Source: Pseudomonadota bacterium (lineage in GTDB: Bacteria; Desulfobacterota; Desulfovibrionia; Desulfovibrionales; Desulfomicrobiaceae). Taken from it: 64,000 nt of DNA. Where the stretch lies: assembly GCA_018902545.1 (NCBI GenBank), contig JAHIQM010000009.1:1-64000 (forward strand). The letters run 5' to 3'. Positions within the stretch are counted from its first letter, which is position 1. Every line of letters starts with the position of its first letter. Below, in pieces: positions 18,226 through 27,813 of the stretch. Under the pieces are notes generated by a model, which worked only from the letters and a program-made list of their open reading frames with translations, made no database searches and was not told the origin of the DNA. The position numbers were made by a program, and so were the translations under genes.

Positions 18226-19560
18226 TCAGACCCGCAGACGCACATGGTAGCCACGCCCGTCGCGGCCCACGAGCAGAAGCACGGTGTTGGCCATGCGATA
18301 GCGCTTGAAAGCCCGGGCGTAGTCATCCAGAGAGACTTGTGCGTCTCCGGCCACCTTGAACAGAAGGTCTCCATTCTTGAGCCCCAGCTTCTGGGCAGGG
18401 CTGCCCGGCCGCACTTCGCTGATGACCAGATTTCGTCCCCGGGGCGCCACGATCATGCCCCAGCGCCGTCCGGCCATGTCCAGGGCCTTTTCATTGGTAA
18501 AGGATTGCAGTTTGACGGTGACGTTGCGCCTGCCCCCCTGCCCGGCCACCTCCAGCCGCACATCCTGACCCAGAGTGAAGTTTCTGAGGATGCGCTGGTA
18601 ATGGTTGCGGTCTTCCACTCCCACCCCGTTCACGGTCCTGATCACGTCCCCGGTCTCAAGGCCCGCCTTTTGCGTGGCCGCCTCGTGAATCTGGGTCACG
18701 AGCATCCCCCGCGTGGTATCAAGACCCAGATACCGGGCGATGCGCTCGTCCACGTCCTGCCCTTCAAGCCCCAGCCACACGGCCTGCACACGGCCAAAAC
18801 TGACCAGTTCGTCCACAACCCGCTTGGCCTTGTTGATGGGGATGGCAAAACCGATGCCTTCCGCCTCGGCATAAATGGCCGTGTTGATGCCGACCAGTTC
18901 GCCGGCCAGGTTCATGAGCGGCCCGCCGCTGTTGCCGGGGTTGATGGCCGCGTCGGTCTGGATGAAATCCGTGAAGGTGCCCTGCCGGGTCTCGATGGTC
19001 CGCTCCAGGGCGGAGACCACGCCCGTGGTCACGGTATTGCCGAACCCGAAGGGGTTGCCGATGGCGATGACCGTTTCGCCGATCATCATGTCCGAGGAGT
19101 CGCCCATGGTGGCCTGAGGCAGGTTCTGTGCATCTTTGAGGTGCAGGATGGCCAGATCGAAATCCGGGTCGGAACCGACCAGTTCACCGTCAAACTCGCG
19201 CCCGTCAAGCAGGCGCACCCGGATGGAGGATGCGCCCTCGATGACGTGGGCATTGGTCAGCACCAGATTCTTGCTGCCGTCGATGATCACCCCCGACCCC
19301 AGACTGCGCTGCTCGAAGCGCCGCGTCAGGTCCTGGGAACCGAAAAAATGGCGGAACAGGGTATCGTCGAACATGGATCCAAAAGGGTTGAGCTCCTGTT
19401 CGACGATGCGCGCGGTGTGGATGTTGACCACCGCGGGGGCGACGCTTTGCACGGTGCGCACCACCGGCGTCATGCGGATGCCCTTGTCGGAGGCGTAAGA
19501 AAAATGGGCGCTCAGGAGCGCCCAGAAAAACACTGCAAAAACCATCTTGTAAAATTTCAC
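18226..19560 (-). CDS. Periplasmic Do-type serine protease (DegP/HtrA family)
   Basis: A 444-residue protease/chaperone for misfolded envelope proteins. The signal peptide MKFYKMVFAVFFWALLSA is followed by a trypsin-like domain with His in NAHVIEG, Asp in DFDLAIL and Ser in GNSGGPL, then two PDZ domains (about 255-345 and 360-440). I choose the GTG at 19560, which has AAGGAG at 6 bases' spacing. The ATG at 19566 abuts the same site without a spacer and would be poorly used. Unlike E. coli DegP it lacks a long Q-linker insert. It sits directly downstream of an Hsp20 gene. Confidence 0.94.
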   Translation of the reverse strand: MKFYKMVFAVFFWALLSAHFSYASDKGIRMTPVVRTVQSVAPAVVNIHTARIVEQELNPFGSMFDDTLFRHFFGSQDLTRRFEQRSLGSGVIIDGSKNLVLTNAHVIEGASSIRVRLLDGREFDGELVGSDPDFDLAILHLKDAQNLPQATMGDSSDMMIGETVIAIGNPFGFGNTVTTGVVSALERTIETRQGTFTDFIQTDAAINPGNSGGPLMNLAGELVGINTAIYAEAEGIGFAIPINKAKRVVDELVSFGRVQAVWLGLEGQDVDERIARYLGLDTTRGMLVTQIHEAATQKAGLETGDVIRTVNGVGVEDRNHYQRILRNFTLGQDVRLEVAGQGGRRNVTVKLQSFTNEKALDMAGRRWGMIVAPRGRNLVISEVRPGSPAQKLGLKNGDLLFKVAGDAQVSLDDYARAFKRYRMANTVLLLVGRDGRGYHVRLRV

Positions 19561-19632
19561 GCACATCTCCTTCACACATCCTGTCCGGTCGCCCCGGTCA
19601 CCTGTGCAACGCGGACGCGTCCGAGACGTCAA

Positions 19633-20091
19633 TCATTCATCGACAGTTACGGGGATGGTTCTGTTCTGATTTCGCCGGGCGCGCTTGGGAACCCGCACAT
19701 GCAGAAGTCCCGATTTCATGCTCGCGGTCACGGCCAGGGGATCGATGTCTTCCGGCAACTCGAAGCGGCGGGAAAAGCATCCGTAGGAACGCTCCATGGC
19801 CTGAAAGACCGTGCCTTCGAGATTCACAGGCGGCTTGCGTTCACCGAAAACAGCCAGTTCGTTGCCATGCGCCTCAAGCCGGACATCATCACGCTCGAGT
19901 CCCGGCAATTCCACGAGAACAAAGAACGCATCCTCGGCCTCAATGACATCGGCCACGGGCCTGAACCGTGCAATCCTTCGCCCGCTGTCCACAAACGGGG
20001 ACGGACAGGACGAATCCTCGATCAAGCGCTGCATCTCTTCCGTAAAATCTTCCATTTTCGTCCAGGAATTCCAGGGAAAAAGCTTTGCCAT
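19633..20091 (-). CDS. Small heat-shock protein, Hsp20/alpha-crystallin family
   Basis: A 152-residue holdase chaperone. The alpha-crystallin domain (about residues 40-138) shows RPVADVIEAEDAFFVLVELPG, ERSYGCFSRRFELPEDID and the consensus MKSGLLHVRVPK close to the C-terminus. It lacks a clear C-terminal IXI motif; the tail is RTIPVTVDE, where IPV may serve. The ATG at 20091 has GGTGG upstream. It lies between a zinc-ribbon protein and HtrA on the same strand. No heat-shock promoter could be recognised with confidence. Confidence 0.92.
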   Translation of the reverse strand: MAKLFPWNSWTKMEDFTEEMQRLIEDSSCPSPFVDSGRRIARFRPVADVIEAEDAFFVLVELPGLERDDVRLEAHGNELAVFGERKPPVNLEGTVFQAMERSYGCFSRRFELPEDIDPLAVTASMKSGLLHVRVPKRARRNQNRTIPVTVDE

Positions 20092-20167
20092 ACACCACCA
20101 ATCTTCACATGTTTTGAAACCAGCGGCAGCCCTCCCGCCGCATCGACAAAGCGGGCCGCGCCGAAGC

Positions 20168-20623
20168 TTATAATAGCAGGTACGCGCCAAGGGCCGCAAG
20201 CACGACCAGGATCAGCGCAATCCATATCTTGCTCTGTTCTTTGTCCACGAACATGGCGCTGCCAATCTGCGAACTGCGGATGTCCTCATCCTGAATCTGG
20301 GCCAGGCGGCGCATCTCCTCCGCCTCGGCTTCGGCCTGCAACTCCTGACCCCGGCCTTTGCGGCGAATCTCCTCCATGGCCAGGGCGTAGACAACACCGC
20401 ACTTGGGACATTCGAAGGGTGAGGCGTATTTATCGTCTCCGGATTGTCTTTCGTACAGGCATTTGGGGCACTTATCCAGCCGCAGTTTGAGATTTGCCGG
20501 AATGACCACGGGCTCGTCCGCCAGCGGACCTCCGGGCGCATGTGTGTCGTCGCCGGGTTCGGACGGTTTCGCCTGTTCGCCCAGTTCTTCAAAAATCTCT
20601 TTCTTCTCGATTTTGTCTTCCAT
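20168..20623 (-). CDS. Zinc-ribbon protein with C-terminal membrane anchor
   Basis: A 151-residue protein of unknown function. Two CPKC motifs (KCPKCLYER and ECPKCGVVYA, about residues 52-80) form a zinc ribbon. A charged helical region follows, probably coiled coil, rich in Glu and Ala. A single C-terminal membrane helix (IWIALILVVLAALGAYLLL) suggests tail anchoring with the ribbon in the cytoplasm. It starts 5 bases after the stop of the GAF-PilB ATPase gene and is surely in the same transcript, so it may be a membrane partner of that ATPase. Confidence 0.8.
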   Translation of the reverse strand: MEDKIEKKEIFEELGEQAKPSEPGDDTHAPGGPLADEPVVIPANLKLRLDKCPKCLYERQSGDDKYASPFECPKCGVVYALAMEEIRRKGRGQELQAEAEAEEMRRLAQIQDEDIRSSQIGSAMFVDKEQSKIWIALILVVLAALGAYLLL

Positions 20624-20628
20624 TCAGA

Positions 20629-22938
20629 TCACTCGGATGTCGTCACTTTTTGCAGTTGCAGGATATCGATATCCCCCTTGAATATTTTCGCAATTCCATC
20701 CTGATAAAGGGTACGCATGCCTTGCTCGATGCCCATAAGGGCCACATCTTCCGAGGGCTGCTTTCGTGCGATGGCCTTACGGATTTCCGGTGTCGCCACC
20801 AGCAACTCGTGAATCCCCGTCCGCCCCCTGTAGCCGGTTTGCGAACAGCGCCCGCAACCCTTGGCCCTGTATATTTTCGCATCGGAGCGACCGATGCCCA
20901 GTTCCGGAAAAAACCGCTCCCCGTATTGGTTCAGAAGATAGCCCCACTCCTCGTCGGAAGGGGCGTAGGCTTCACGACACTGCGCGCAAAGGGTCTTGAC
21001 CAGACGCTGGGCCAAAACTCCATGCAAAGCTTCTGAGAAGTTAAGAGATTCTATGCCCATGTCCAGAAGGCGGGTCACAGTTTCCGCTGCGGAATTTGTG
21101 TGCAGGGTCGAAAAAACCATGTGGCCGGTCAGGGAGGCCTCCACGCCGATCTGCGCGGTCTGGAGATCGCGCATCTCGCCGACAAGGATGACGTCGGGGT
21201 CCGCACGCAGAAAAGCACGCATGATGCGGGGAAAATCGAGCCCGATGGAGCTCTCGACCTGAACCTGCTGCAATCCGGGCTGCGTGATCTCGACCGGATC
21301 CTCGACAGTCCAGATTTTCTTATCCGGCGTGTTGATGCGTGCCAGGATGGAGTGCAGGGTCGTGGTCTTGCCGGAACCCGTGGGGCCGACAACCAGAAAA
21401 ATCCCGTGAGGTTTTAACATGAGCCGCTCGATCTGCTCTTTGTTGGCCTCGCTCAAGTTGAGCTTGTCAAAGGGCAGGGCCTTGCCGGAAGTGAGCATGC
21501 GCAGCACCGCGCTTTCCCCGTGCACCGTAGGCAGCGTGGCCACGCGAAGCTCAAGCTCGCGCCCCTTGAAACGCACCTTGGCCTTGCCGTCCTGGGGCAG
21601 GCGCCTTTCAGAAATGTTCAGGTTGGAGAGAATCTTGATACGGGAAACCACCGGTTTGATGATGCTCTCCGGAACAGCCAGAACCCTTTCGCAGGTCCCG
21701 TCAATGCGCATGCGCACCACTCCCGGACGCCCTGGGCGGGACGGCTCGATGTGAATGTCCGAAGCACCACTCTTGTGGGCGTGCATGATGATCTTGTTCA
21801 CAAAACGCACCGCGAGCTGCCGGCTCTCCTGGGAGATGTCCTCCTCTTCGATCTGCGAGACTTCGAAACCTTCTTCCGTCGCCTCTTCGAGATCGGCCAG
21901 GGCCTCGGAAAGATCCTCCCCGGAATCGTAGCCGTCGAATTCCTCGTGTTCCGCTTCGTCCGCCTCGTGGAAGGCTTCGGCCATTCCCTTGCCGCCACCG
22001 GAGCCCTTGGGCAACTGGCTGCGGTCCCCAAGGAAGGCCAGAATCTCCTCGGGCAGCCCCACCCGGAACTCGTATTCCTGTGCGTTCAAAATCCGCCTGA
22101 TCTCCTCAATCTTCTCCGAATCGTGGGGATTGTGGAGCAGGACCACGATCTTTTCGCCCCTGGCCTGGATGGGCACCCACAGATTGTTGATCAGGTACTG
22201 GCGATTGATCCCTTTGAGCATCTGCTCGGATACCGGATTCTCCTGAAAACGGACAAACGGGGTCTGGTAATAGATCTCTAAGGATCCGCCGATATCGTCC
22301 GGGCTCACCCCGTAATCGAGCTGCAACAGGCGCGACGTGGAAACCCCTCTCTTGGCCGACCGCGATGTGGCGTCGTCAAGCTGCTGCCGGGTCAGGACGC
22401 CCTGGAAAACAAGATTCTCATACGGCCCCTTGGGCAGACTGCGTTCCTCGAACATCCTTTGCCCCATGATGCTCACGATCAGGCGGCAGAAGGCCTCGTC
22501 CTCGCGGGAGAAAACACCCTGCTGTTTGTTCAGGAGCTGCAGCACGCCAAGCAGCTCGTTATCATGCTGAATGGGCATGGAGATGGCGTTTTTCGTTTCG
22601 AAACCGACAAGCTGGTCATACTGTCGATCAAAACGCAAATTCGGGTGAATGGCCGCAAGCTCCCCCGCGTCCAGACTCTTCAGAATAAACGGTAGCTGCG
22701 ACATGGCCGTATAACCGGCAAGGCTCGATGACGAAACGGGCATACGCACTTCCCGCGGCCTGCCGTCCTTTAGCACCAGGGCAAAGAGCTCGGCATGCTG
22801 GGTGTCGTATTTGTAGAGCCGGATCTGCTCGACCTCAAAAAGCGCCTTCAGATCCGGCAGGCACTTGTTCCAGGCCATTTCAAAGGCCTGCGCCTCCTGA
22901 AAAATATTCTTGATATCGATGAGCTTGGACTTGAGCAT
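20629..22938 (-). CDS. GAF domain-containing PilB/GspE family secretion or pilus ATPase
   Basis: A 769-residue protein. Residues about 20-160 form a GAF-like sensor domain (RLYKYDTQHAELFALVL, NAISMPIQHDNELLGVLQLLNK). Residues about 170-290 form the GspE/MshE-type N-domain, which in some relatives binds c-di-GMP. The hexameric ATPase follows: Walker A VVGPTGSGKTTTLH (about 512-525), the Asp box DPDVILVGEMRD, the His box STLHTNSA, and a C4 zinc site (CAQC and CGRC). There are no pilin, PilC or GspF genes beside it. GAGGG lies upstream of the ATG. It is downstream of a phosphorelay and separated from it by a terminator-like hairpin. Confidence 0.9.
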   Translation of the reverse strand: MLKSKLIDIKNIFQEAQAFEMAWNKCLPDLKALFEVEQIRLYKYDTQHAELFALVLKDGRPREVRMPVSSSSLAGYTAMSQLPFILKSLDAGELAAIHPNLRFDRQYDQLVGFETKNAISMPIQHDNELLGVLQLLNKQQGVFSREDEAFCRLIVSIMGQRMFEERSLPKGPYENLVFQGVLTRQQLDDATSRSAKRGVSTSRLLQLDYGVSPDDIGGSLEIYYQTPFVRFQENPVSEQMLKGINRQYLINNLWVPIQARGEKIVVLLHNPHDSEKIEEIRRILNAQEYEFRVGLPEEILAFLGDRSQLPKGSGGGKGMAEAFHEADEAEHEEFDGYDSGEDLSEALADLEEATEEGFEVSQIEEEDISQESRQLAVRFVNKIIMHAHKSGASDIHIEPSRPGRPGVVRMRIDGTCERVLAVPESIIKPVVSRIKILSNLNISERRLPQDGKAKVRFKGRELELRVATLPTVHGESAVLRMLTSGKALPFDKLNLSEANKEQIERLMLKPHGIFLVVGPTGSGKTTTLHSILARINTPDKKIWTVEDPVEITQPGLQQVQVESSIGLDFPRIMRAFLRADPDVILVGEMRDLQTAQIGVEASLTGHMVFSTLHTNSAAETVTRLLDMGIESLNFSEALHGVLAQRLVKTLCAQCREAYAPSDEEWGYLLNQYGERFFPELGIGRSDAKIYRAKGCGRCSQTGYRGRTGIHELLVATPEIRKAIARKQPSEDVALMGIEQGMRTLYQDGIAKIFKGDIDILQLQKVTTSE

Positions 22939-22981
22939 ACACCCTCGCTTTCCTGGCCTTTCAGTGCGTTGTGAACAAGAA

Positions 22982-23008
22982 ACGGGACCGGGAAATTTCC
23001 GGCCCCGT
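22982..23008 (-). terminator. Hairpin after the response regulator gene
   Basis: ACGGGACCGG (22982-22991) pairs with CCGGCCCCGT (22999-23008) with one mismatch around a 7-base loop. Read on the minus strand it is followed by TTTCTT, a modest T-run. It could terminate or attenuate transcription between the phosphorelay genes and the GAF-PilB gene. Confidence 0.55.
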
Positions 23009-23033
23009 CAAGCTAAAGCCTTTTGCCATGCGA

Positions 23034-23552
23034 TCAGTCCAGATACGGGGAGGAATAGCCGTCGCCGTTCTGGCCGGACATGGCTCTGAGCTTCATGATC
23101 AGTTCATCGCGCTGCTGCTTGAAGATGTAGCGTTCTGAGTGGCAACGGATGCGGGCGATAAGATCGATCTTGTCCGGCAATTTGACCATGTAGTCATTGG
23201 CCCCCAGGGCAATGGCCTTTTTCTTCAATTCCGGCTCTTCACGGGCCGAGAGAACGATGAGCGGCACCTCTCGAAAATCCTCGCTGCTCTTGAAAAATTT
23301 GACCATGGTCAATCCGTTCACGCCGGGCATGACAAGATCGAGCATGATCACCGTGGGCTGGACGCCAATGGCAGTCTCCAGGGCCTTGTCGGGCTCCTTG
23401 CAGTAGTTGAAGATGATATCCGTTTCCGCGGAGAGCTTGATGCGCATGGCCTCCCCGATCAGAAACTCATCGTCGATCAGCAGCACCGAGATCGGCATCC
23501 TTGTCACATATTGATCCGCAATGGACTCGACGTCTTGATTGAACATGCTCAT
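23034..23552 (-). CDS. Response regulator, receiver-only
   Basis: A 172-residue protein with a complete receiver domain (about residues 20-140): acidic pocket LLIDDEF, phosphoacceptor Asp in VIMLDLVMPG, Ser in IVLSARE and Lys in DYMVKLPDK. A short helical tail (SERYIFKQQRDELIMKLRAM) follows, with no DNA-binding or enzymatic output domain. Its ATG overlaps the kinase stop codon (ATGA at 23549-23552), so translation is coupled; MFNQ at 23546 is an alternative start. It is the likely terminal or intermediate receiver for the three-HPt kinase. Confidence 0.92.
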   Translation of the reverse strand: MSMFNQDVESIADQYVTRMPISVLLIDDEFLIGEAMRIKLSAETDIIFNYCKEPDKALETAIGVQPTVIMLDLVMPGVNGLTMVKFFKSSEDFREVPLIVLSAREEPELKKKAIALGANDYMVKLPDKIDLIARIRCHSERYIFKQQRDELIMKLRAMSGQNGDGYSSPYLD

Positions 23553-26500
23553 CCTTTCCGCTCCACGATATGAACTTTTTCGAGATACGAGTTCATGATT
23601 TTCAGCAATTTCCCCACTTCATCCACATCTTTCTGCATGCCTGCCGTTTCGATCCTGTATCCGATATGGCTCAGGTAATCAAAGCCGTAAGTACTGCCGA
23701 GACCCTTTTGACTGTGTCCGTGACGGCAGATCACATCAAAATTTTTCTCCGGCAATGCCTCCTGCATCTCAACGACATTCGAGCGCATGGTGTCCATAAA
23801 GAGAGGCACAAGCTCATACAACTCCGCATCGACCTCCACCGTATAGTCCTGCACTTCTTCGGGGATTTCCTCGGGAACCGTGGAAGCCGGAACGGGAGGC
23901 TCGGCCTCCTGCTCCATCAGGTCGGCTTTTATGTCGTAAACGATGTCCACCCGTTCCAGGTAATTGCCCAGCGCCAGCAGCAGATCGGCGAGCTTTTCGG
24001 GCTCGCGGGCCTCGGCGACAGTCTGGATCTTCCGCCCGACCACGCTGATGAAGTCGAACCCGTACGTGCTGCCGAAGCCCTTGTGGCTGTGTCCGAAACG
24101 GCGCAGGGTCGGATAGTCCTTCTGGGCCAGGGCCTTGCCCATGAGCTCCAGGTCTTTCTGCATGGCGTCCATGAGAAATGGGATGAGTTCGGACATTTCC
24201 GGCGCAACGTGAACCACGTAGCGCCCCCCCACCGGTTCGGGCAGGGTTTCTCCGTCCTCCGTTTCATGGGACTCAAGGGTGGTCTGGATCTTCTGAGTCG
24301 TCCCCGTATTCATGAACACGGCCAGGTGATTGGCCGCTTCGACAATGACCGGCAAATGCCTGCTCTTGGCCGCGCTTTCGATGATCTTGCCGGACTGGCT
24401 GATCTCGTCCACGGCATAGGTACTGCCCAGACCTTTGAGGCTGTGGCCGCAACGCTGCATGGTGCCAAAATCCTGGGAGGTGATGGCGTCGGCGATCTGA
24501 GCCTGAAAATCGCGGACCGTGCGCAGGAAGAGAGGCCGCAGGTCCTGCAACTCGGGATCGATTTGCACCGGGGAATCCTGTTCTTCGTAGACGGGCGTCA
24601 CTTCGGTCACGAGCAGGGGCTCGGGCTGCGCGACCAGCGATTCACGCTGACCTGCGAAGAGATCAATGATGTTGATGAGCGCCTGCTTTTTGATGGGCTT
24701 GGCCAGGAACTCCGTGCATCCGGCATCCATGGTCTTCTGCCTGTGCTCCTGGAAGGCGTGGGCGGTGAGGGCGATGATGGGAGTCTTGAACTCCCGCTTG
24801 TCCTGCTCCCAGGCGCGGATGCGGCGTGTGGCCTCCAGCCCGTCCATGACCGGCATCTCCATGTCCATGAGCACCAGATCGAAATGTTCGTCCGTGAATT
24901 TCTCCACCGCTATCTTGCCGTTCTCGGCGTGAACTATGGAGACGTTGCTGCTCTTGAGGAACAGTTCCACAACCCGCCTGTTGGCCTCCACATCGTCGAC
25001 CAGCAGAATCTTCCAGCCCTTGTGCTGAAAATCCGTCATGCGCTGGCGCTGCGACTCGGACACGACCTCGTGGATCTTGTCGTGCAGCACCGCGTCCCGC
25101 TCACTCTTGAGGATGTAGGACAGCGGGCCGAAGTCCGATGCCTTGGGCAGCAGCACAAGCTCTTCGGCGGTATCCACCGCCAGGACCAGGTTGGCCACGG
25201 GAATGCCCTGGCCGACCAGCAACTGAACGATCTCGATGCCCGGCAGCCTGTCGACAACGGAATCAATGAGGATGGCCTGGAAGGCGAAATCCTTCTTGTG
25301 GGCATTCAAGGCGTCCACCGCCTTGGCCGCCGATGTGCATGAGATGGGAACAAGCCCCCAGCCGCGCACCAGGGAAGAAATGCTGCGCCGGTTCTCGGGC
25401 TGGTCCTCGACGATCAGCAAATGCGTGTCAGATGGAATTTTCAGGCGGAATTCAGGGACCTGGGTCTGCAGATCCGCAGTGAGGGGCAGTTTGAACAAAA
25501 AGGTCGTGCCCTGCCCAGGCTCGCTCTCGACCCAGATCCGCCCGCCCATGAGTTCGACAAGCTTCTTGGAAATGGCCAGGCCAAGTCCGGTGCCCCCGAA
25601 TTCGCGGGTCGTGGAGGAATCGGCCTGGGCGAAGCTCTCAAACACGGCGTCCAGCTTGGACTTTGGAATCCCAATGCCCGTATCCTTGACCGCAAAAATG
25701 CAGCAGGGCGCCCCGTCATCCATGACCGACTCGTTCACGGACATGGTCACGCCACCGGTGCTGGTAAATTTGAGCGCGTTGCCGACCAGATTGATGATGA
25801 TCTGCCGGATTCGGGTCGGATCACCGATGTAGCGCTGCGCCAATCCTTCGGAAACCTGCTGCTCCAGCTTGAGCGATTTTTCCTCCGCCCGATAGACAAA
25901 GAGCTTGTTAACATCGTCCACAAGCTCCCGCAGGTTGAACGGGATGGATTCGAGCTTGATCTGCCCGACCTCGATCTTGGAAAAGTCGAGGATGTCGTTG
26001 ATGATGCCGAGCAGAAGCTCGCCGGCTGAACTGAAGGTCTTGACGTATTCCTGCTGATCCTCGTTGAGGCTCGTCTCCTGCAGCATCTCGGCCATGCCGA
26101 GGATCGCGTTCATGGGGGTGCGGATCTCATGGCTCATCCTGGCCAGAAATTCGCTCTTGGAACGGGTGGCCTTGTCGGCCTGGTCCTTGGCCACGCGCAG
26201 GTCCTCGGCGTGCTGCCGCAACAGTTCACTGGCCTTCTTGCGATCGGAGATGTCCTCGATGACAAAAATGACGCCCCGGTTCAGGTCCTGCGGGTCGATG
26301 GCCTTGGCCGAGACCTGGCTCCAGAACACGCTGCCGTCCTTTCTGCGAAACTGGTATTCGAGCTGGGTTATTTCCCGCTCGCCCATACGGCCAAAGAACT
26401 TATCCATGAAATCGTCGAAATTCCTGGCCGTGACGTGCAGCTTGTCGGGTCCGACCAGCGGCATTTCTTCGGGCCGGTACCCGAAAATGGTCGCAAAGCG

Positions 26501-27331
26501 CCTGTTTGCCCTGATCACTTTATGATCGGAACTCAGGACCGATATGCCGACAAGGGAGTTATCGAAAATGGCTTGCAACTCATGGTAGGCGTTGTTCAGA
26601 TCTTCCGTGCGGGCGTCGACCTTTTCCTCAAGGCTCTTGTAGAGTTCTTTGAGGCTGTGGCTCATGATGTTGAAACCGTGGGCCAACACCCCGAGCTCGT
26701 CCCGACGACGGTCCAGATTCGTGGTTACGAACTCGCCGCGAGAAAGGCTTTGCGTGAGCACGGACAGATTGACCACGGGAAGAATGAGCAGGCGGTTCAA
26801 AAAGACATACAGGAAAAGCGCGATCAGGCCGAGCACCACGGCAAAGGCCGCAATGAGACGGATGGTCGTCGCCTGCACCTGCTGCCGCGCCTTGTCGATG
26901 AACAGGCCGAGCTTGACCTGACCGATGGTCCTTCCGCCTGCCGTGATGTCGCGGGTGACCACGGTCACATCCCTGGCGCTGTACGCGCTCATGAGATCGT
27001 CCCTGGTCAGCCCGATCCGGACTTCGCCCTTTAAGAACGATTTTCCAACCGGGTCGACGATTTGGCAATAGGCCACAAGGGGCGAATATTCAGCCTTGGT
27101 CGCCAGCTCCTCAAGCAGGTAGATGCTTTCACGCTGGATGGGGTTCACGCTCGCGTCAGCCACCATCCCCGCCTGCTCCGCCCCTTGCCTGCGGATGTCG
27201 TTGATGAGGAAGTCGAGCTGGGTGACATAGATGAAATAGCCCAGCGCAAAAAAACAGATGGCCAGAATGAACTGGATCCCCAGATGAATCTTGAACTGAA
27301 GCAGATTGAAAAACGATTTTTTTCTTTCCAT
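23549..27331 (-). CDS. Hybrid sensor histidine kinase with PAS, two receivers and three HPt domains
   Basis: A 1260-residue inner-membrane kinase. Order: TM1 (about 18-36), periplasmic sensor region of about 120 residues, TM2 (158-179), HAMP (180-235), PAS (250-365), HisKA with phosphoacceptor His401 in MSHEIRTPMNAILG, HATPase (about 500-620), a weak receiver (about 635-750), a strong receiver (LLVDDVEANRR, LVLMDMEMPVMDG), then three HPt domains with His963, His1081 and His1206, each in HS(L/H/Q)KG(L/F)GSTY. Three tandem HPt domains are unusual. It lies between two receiver-only regulators in the same transcript, giving several possible phosphate exits. Confidence 0.93.
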   Translation of the reverse strand: MERKKSFFNLLQFKIHLGIQFILAICFFALGYFIYVTQLDFLINDIRRQGAEQAGMVADASVNPIQRESIYLLEELATKAEYSPLVAYCQIVDPVGKSFLKGEVRIGLTRDDLMSAYSARDVTVVTRDITAGGRTIGQVKLGLFIDKARQQVQATTIRLIAAFAVVLGLIALFLYVFLNRLLILPVVNLSVLTQSLSRGEFVTTNLDRRRDELGVLAHGFNIMSHSLKELYKSLEEKVDARTEDLNNAYHELQAIFDNSLVGISVLSSDHKVIRANRRFATIFGYRPEEMPLVGPDKLHVTARNFDDFMDKFFGRMGEREITQLEYQFRRKDGSVFWSQVSAKAIDPQDLNRGVIFVIEDISDRKKASELLRQHAEDLRVAKDQADKATRSKSEFLARMSHEIRTPMNAILGMAEMLQETSLNEDQQEYVKTFSSAGELLLGIINDILDFSKIEVGQIKLESIPFNLRELVDDVNKLFVYRAEEKSLKLEQQVSEGLAQRYIGDPTRIRQIIINLVGNALKFTSTGGVTMSVNESVMDDGAPCCIFAVKDTGIGIPKSKLDAVFESFAQADSSTTREFGGTGLGLAISKKLVELMGGRIWVESEPGQGTTFLFKLPLTADLQTQVPEFRLKIPSDTHLLIVEDQPENRRSISSLVRGWGLVPISCTSAAKAVDALNAHKKDFAFQAILIDSVVDRLPGIEIVQLLVGQGIPVANLVLAVDTAEELVLLPKASDFGPLSYILKSERDAVLHDKIHEVVSESQRQRMTDFQHKGWKILLVDDVEANRRVVELFLKSSNVSIVHAENGKIAVEKFTDEHFDLVLMDMEMPVMDGLEATRRIRAWEQDKREFKTPIIALTAHAFQEHRQKTMDAGCTEFLAKPIKKQALINIIDLFAGQRESLVAQPEPLLVTEVTPVYEEQDSPVQIDPELQDLRPLFLRTVRDFQAQIADAITSQDFGTMQRCGHSLKGLGSTYAVDEISQSGKIIESAAKSRHLPVIVEAANHLAVFMNTGTTQKIQTTLESHETEDGETLPEPVGGRYVVHVAPEMSELIPFLMDAMQKDLELMGKALAQKDYPTLRRFGHSHKGFGSTYGFDFISVVGRKIQTVAEAREPEKLADLLLALGNYLERVDIVYDIKADLMEQEAEPPVPASTVPEEIPEEVQDYTVEVDAELYELVPLFMDTMRSNVVEMQEALPEKNFDVICRHGHSQKGLGSTYGFDYLSHIGYRIETAGMQKDVDEVGKLLKIMNSYLEKVHIVERKG

Positions 27332-27393
27332 ATCCTACTCGTGCAGCGGCCGGTGGCGGCAAGGGTTCATGTGATGTTACAGGAAGGAAGACG

Positions 27394-27813
27394 TTACGGC
27401 AGGGCCAGCACAGCCTGGACCGCGGCAAGCAGATCCTCGCGCTTGATGGGCTTGCTCAGACACTGCTTGGCGCCCATGAGCCGCGCCCACTTCAAATAAT
27501 CCGTCGCACCGCCTCTGCCCCCGGCGGACATGGCGATAATGCGAATCTGGCTGTTTTCCTTGCGCAGTTCGCGGATGATCTGAATTCCTTCCTTGTCCGG
27601 CATGATGAGGTCGGTGATGACCAGGTCGAAATGCTGAGTCCGGTACAATTTGAGCCCCTCCTCACCGTCGCAGGCCTGAACGACATTGTAGCCTGCGGAA
27701 GCCAGAATCTTGGCCAATGCCAGACACATGAGCTTGTCATCGTCGATGACGAGGATATTCTGCTGGACGCCGTCGTGTCCGGCACCGGAATTATGGGAAT
27801 GGATTTGCGTCAT
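27394..27813 (-). CDS. Response regulator, receiver-only (upstream of the hybrid kinase)
   Basis: A 139-residue single-domain receiver: acidic pocket VIDDDKL, phosphoacceptor Asp in VITDLIMPD, Ser in AMSAGG and Lys in LSKPIKR. It has a short N-terminal extension rich in His, Ser and Gly before the first strand. Its ATG overlaps the stop of the PstS-OmpA gene (ATGA at 27810-27813). With the hybrid kinase 62 bases downstream it forms a four-gene signalling block. It has no output domain and probably acts by protein contact, as CheY-like or Spo0F-like receivers do. Confidence 0.92.
   Translation of the reverse strand: MTQIHSHNSGAGHDGVQQNILVIDDDKLMCLALAKILASAGYNVVQACDGEEGLKLYRTQHFDLVITDLIMPDKEGIQIIRELRKENSQIRIIAMSAGGRGGATDYLKWARLMGAKQCLSKPIKREDLLAAVQAVLALP

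Noticed and set aside
17101-20490. Very long plus-strand open frame (about 1129 codons) opposite alr, htrA and hsp20
   Set aside because: It is the antisense shadow of well-identified genes in GC-rich DNA, has no ribosome site or recognisable domain, and its translation is low-complexity and His/Gly/Pro-rich.
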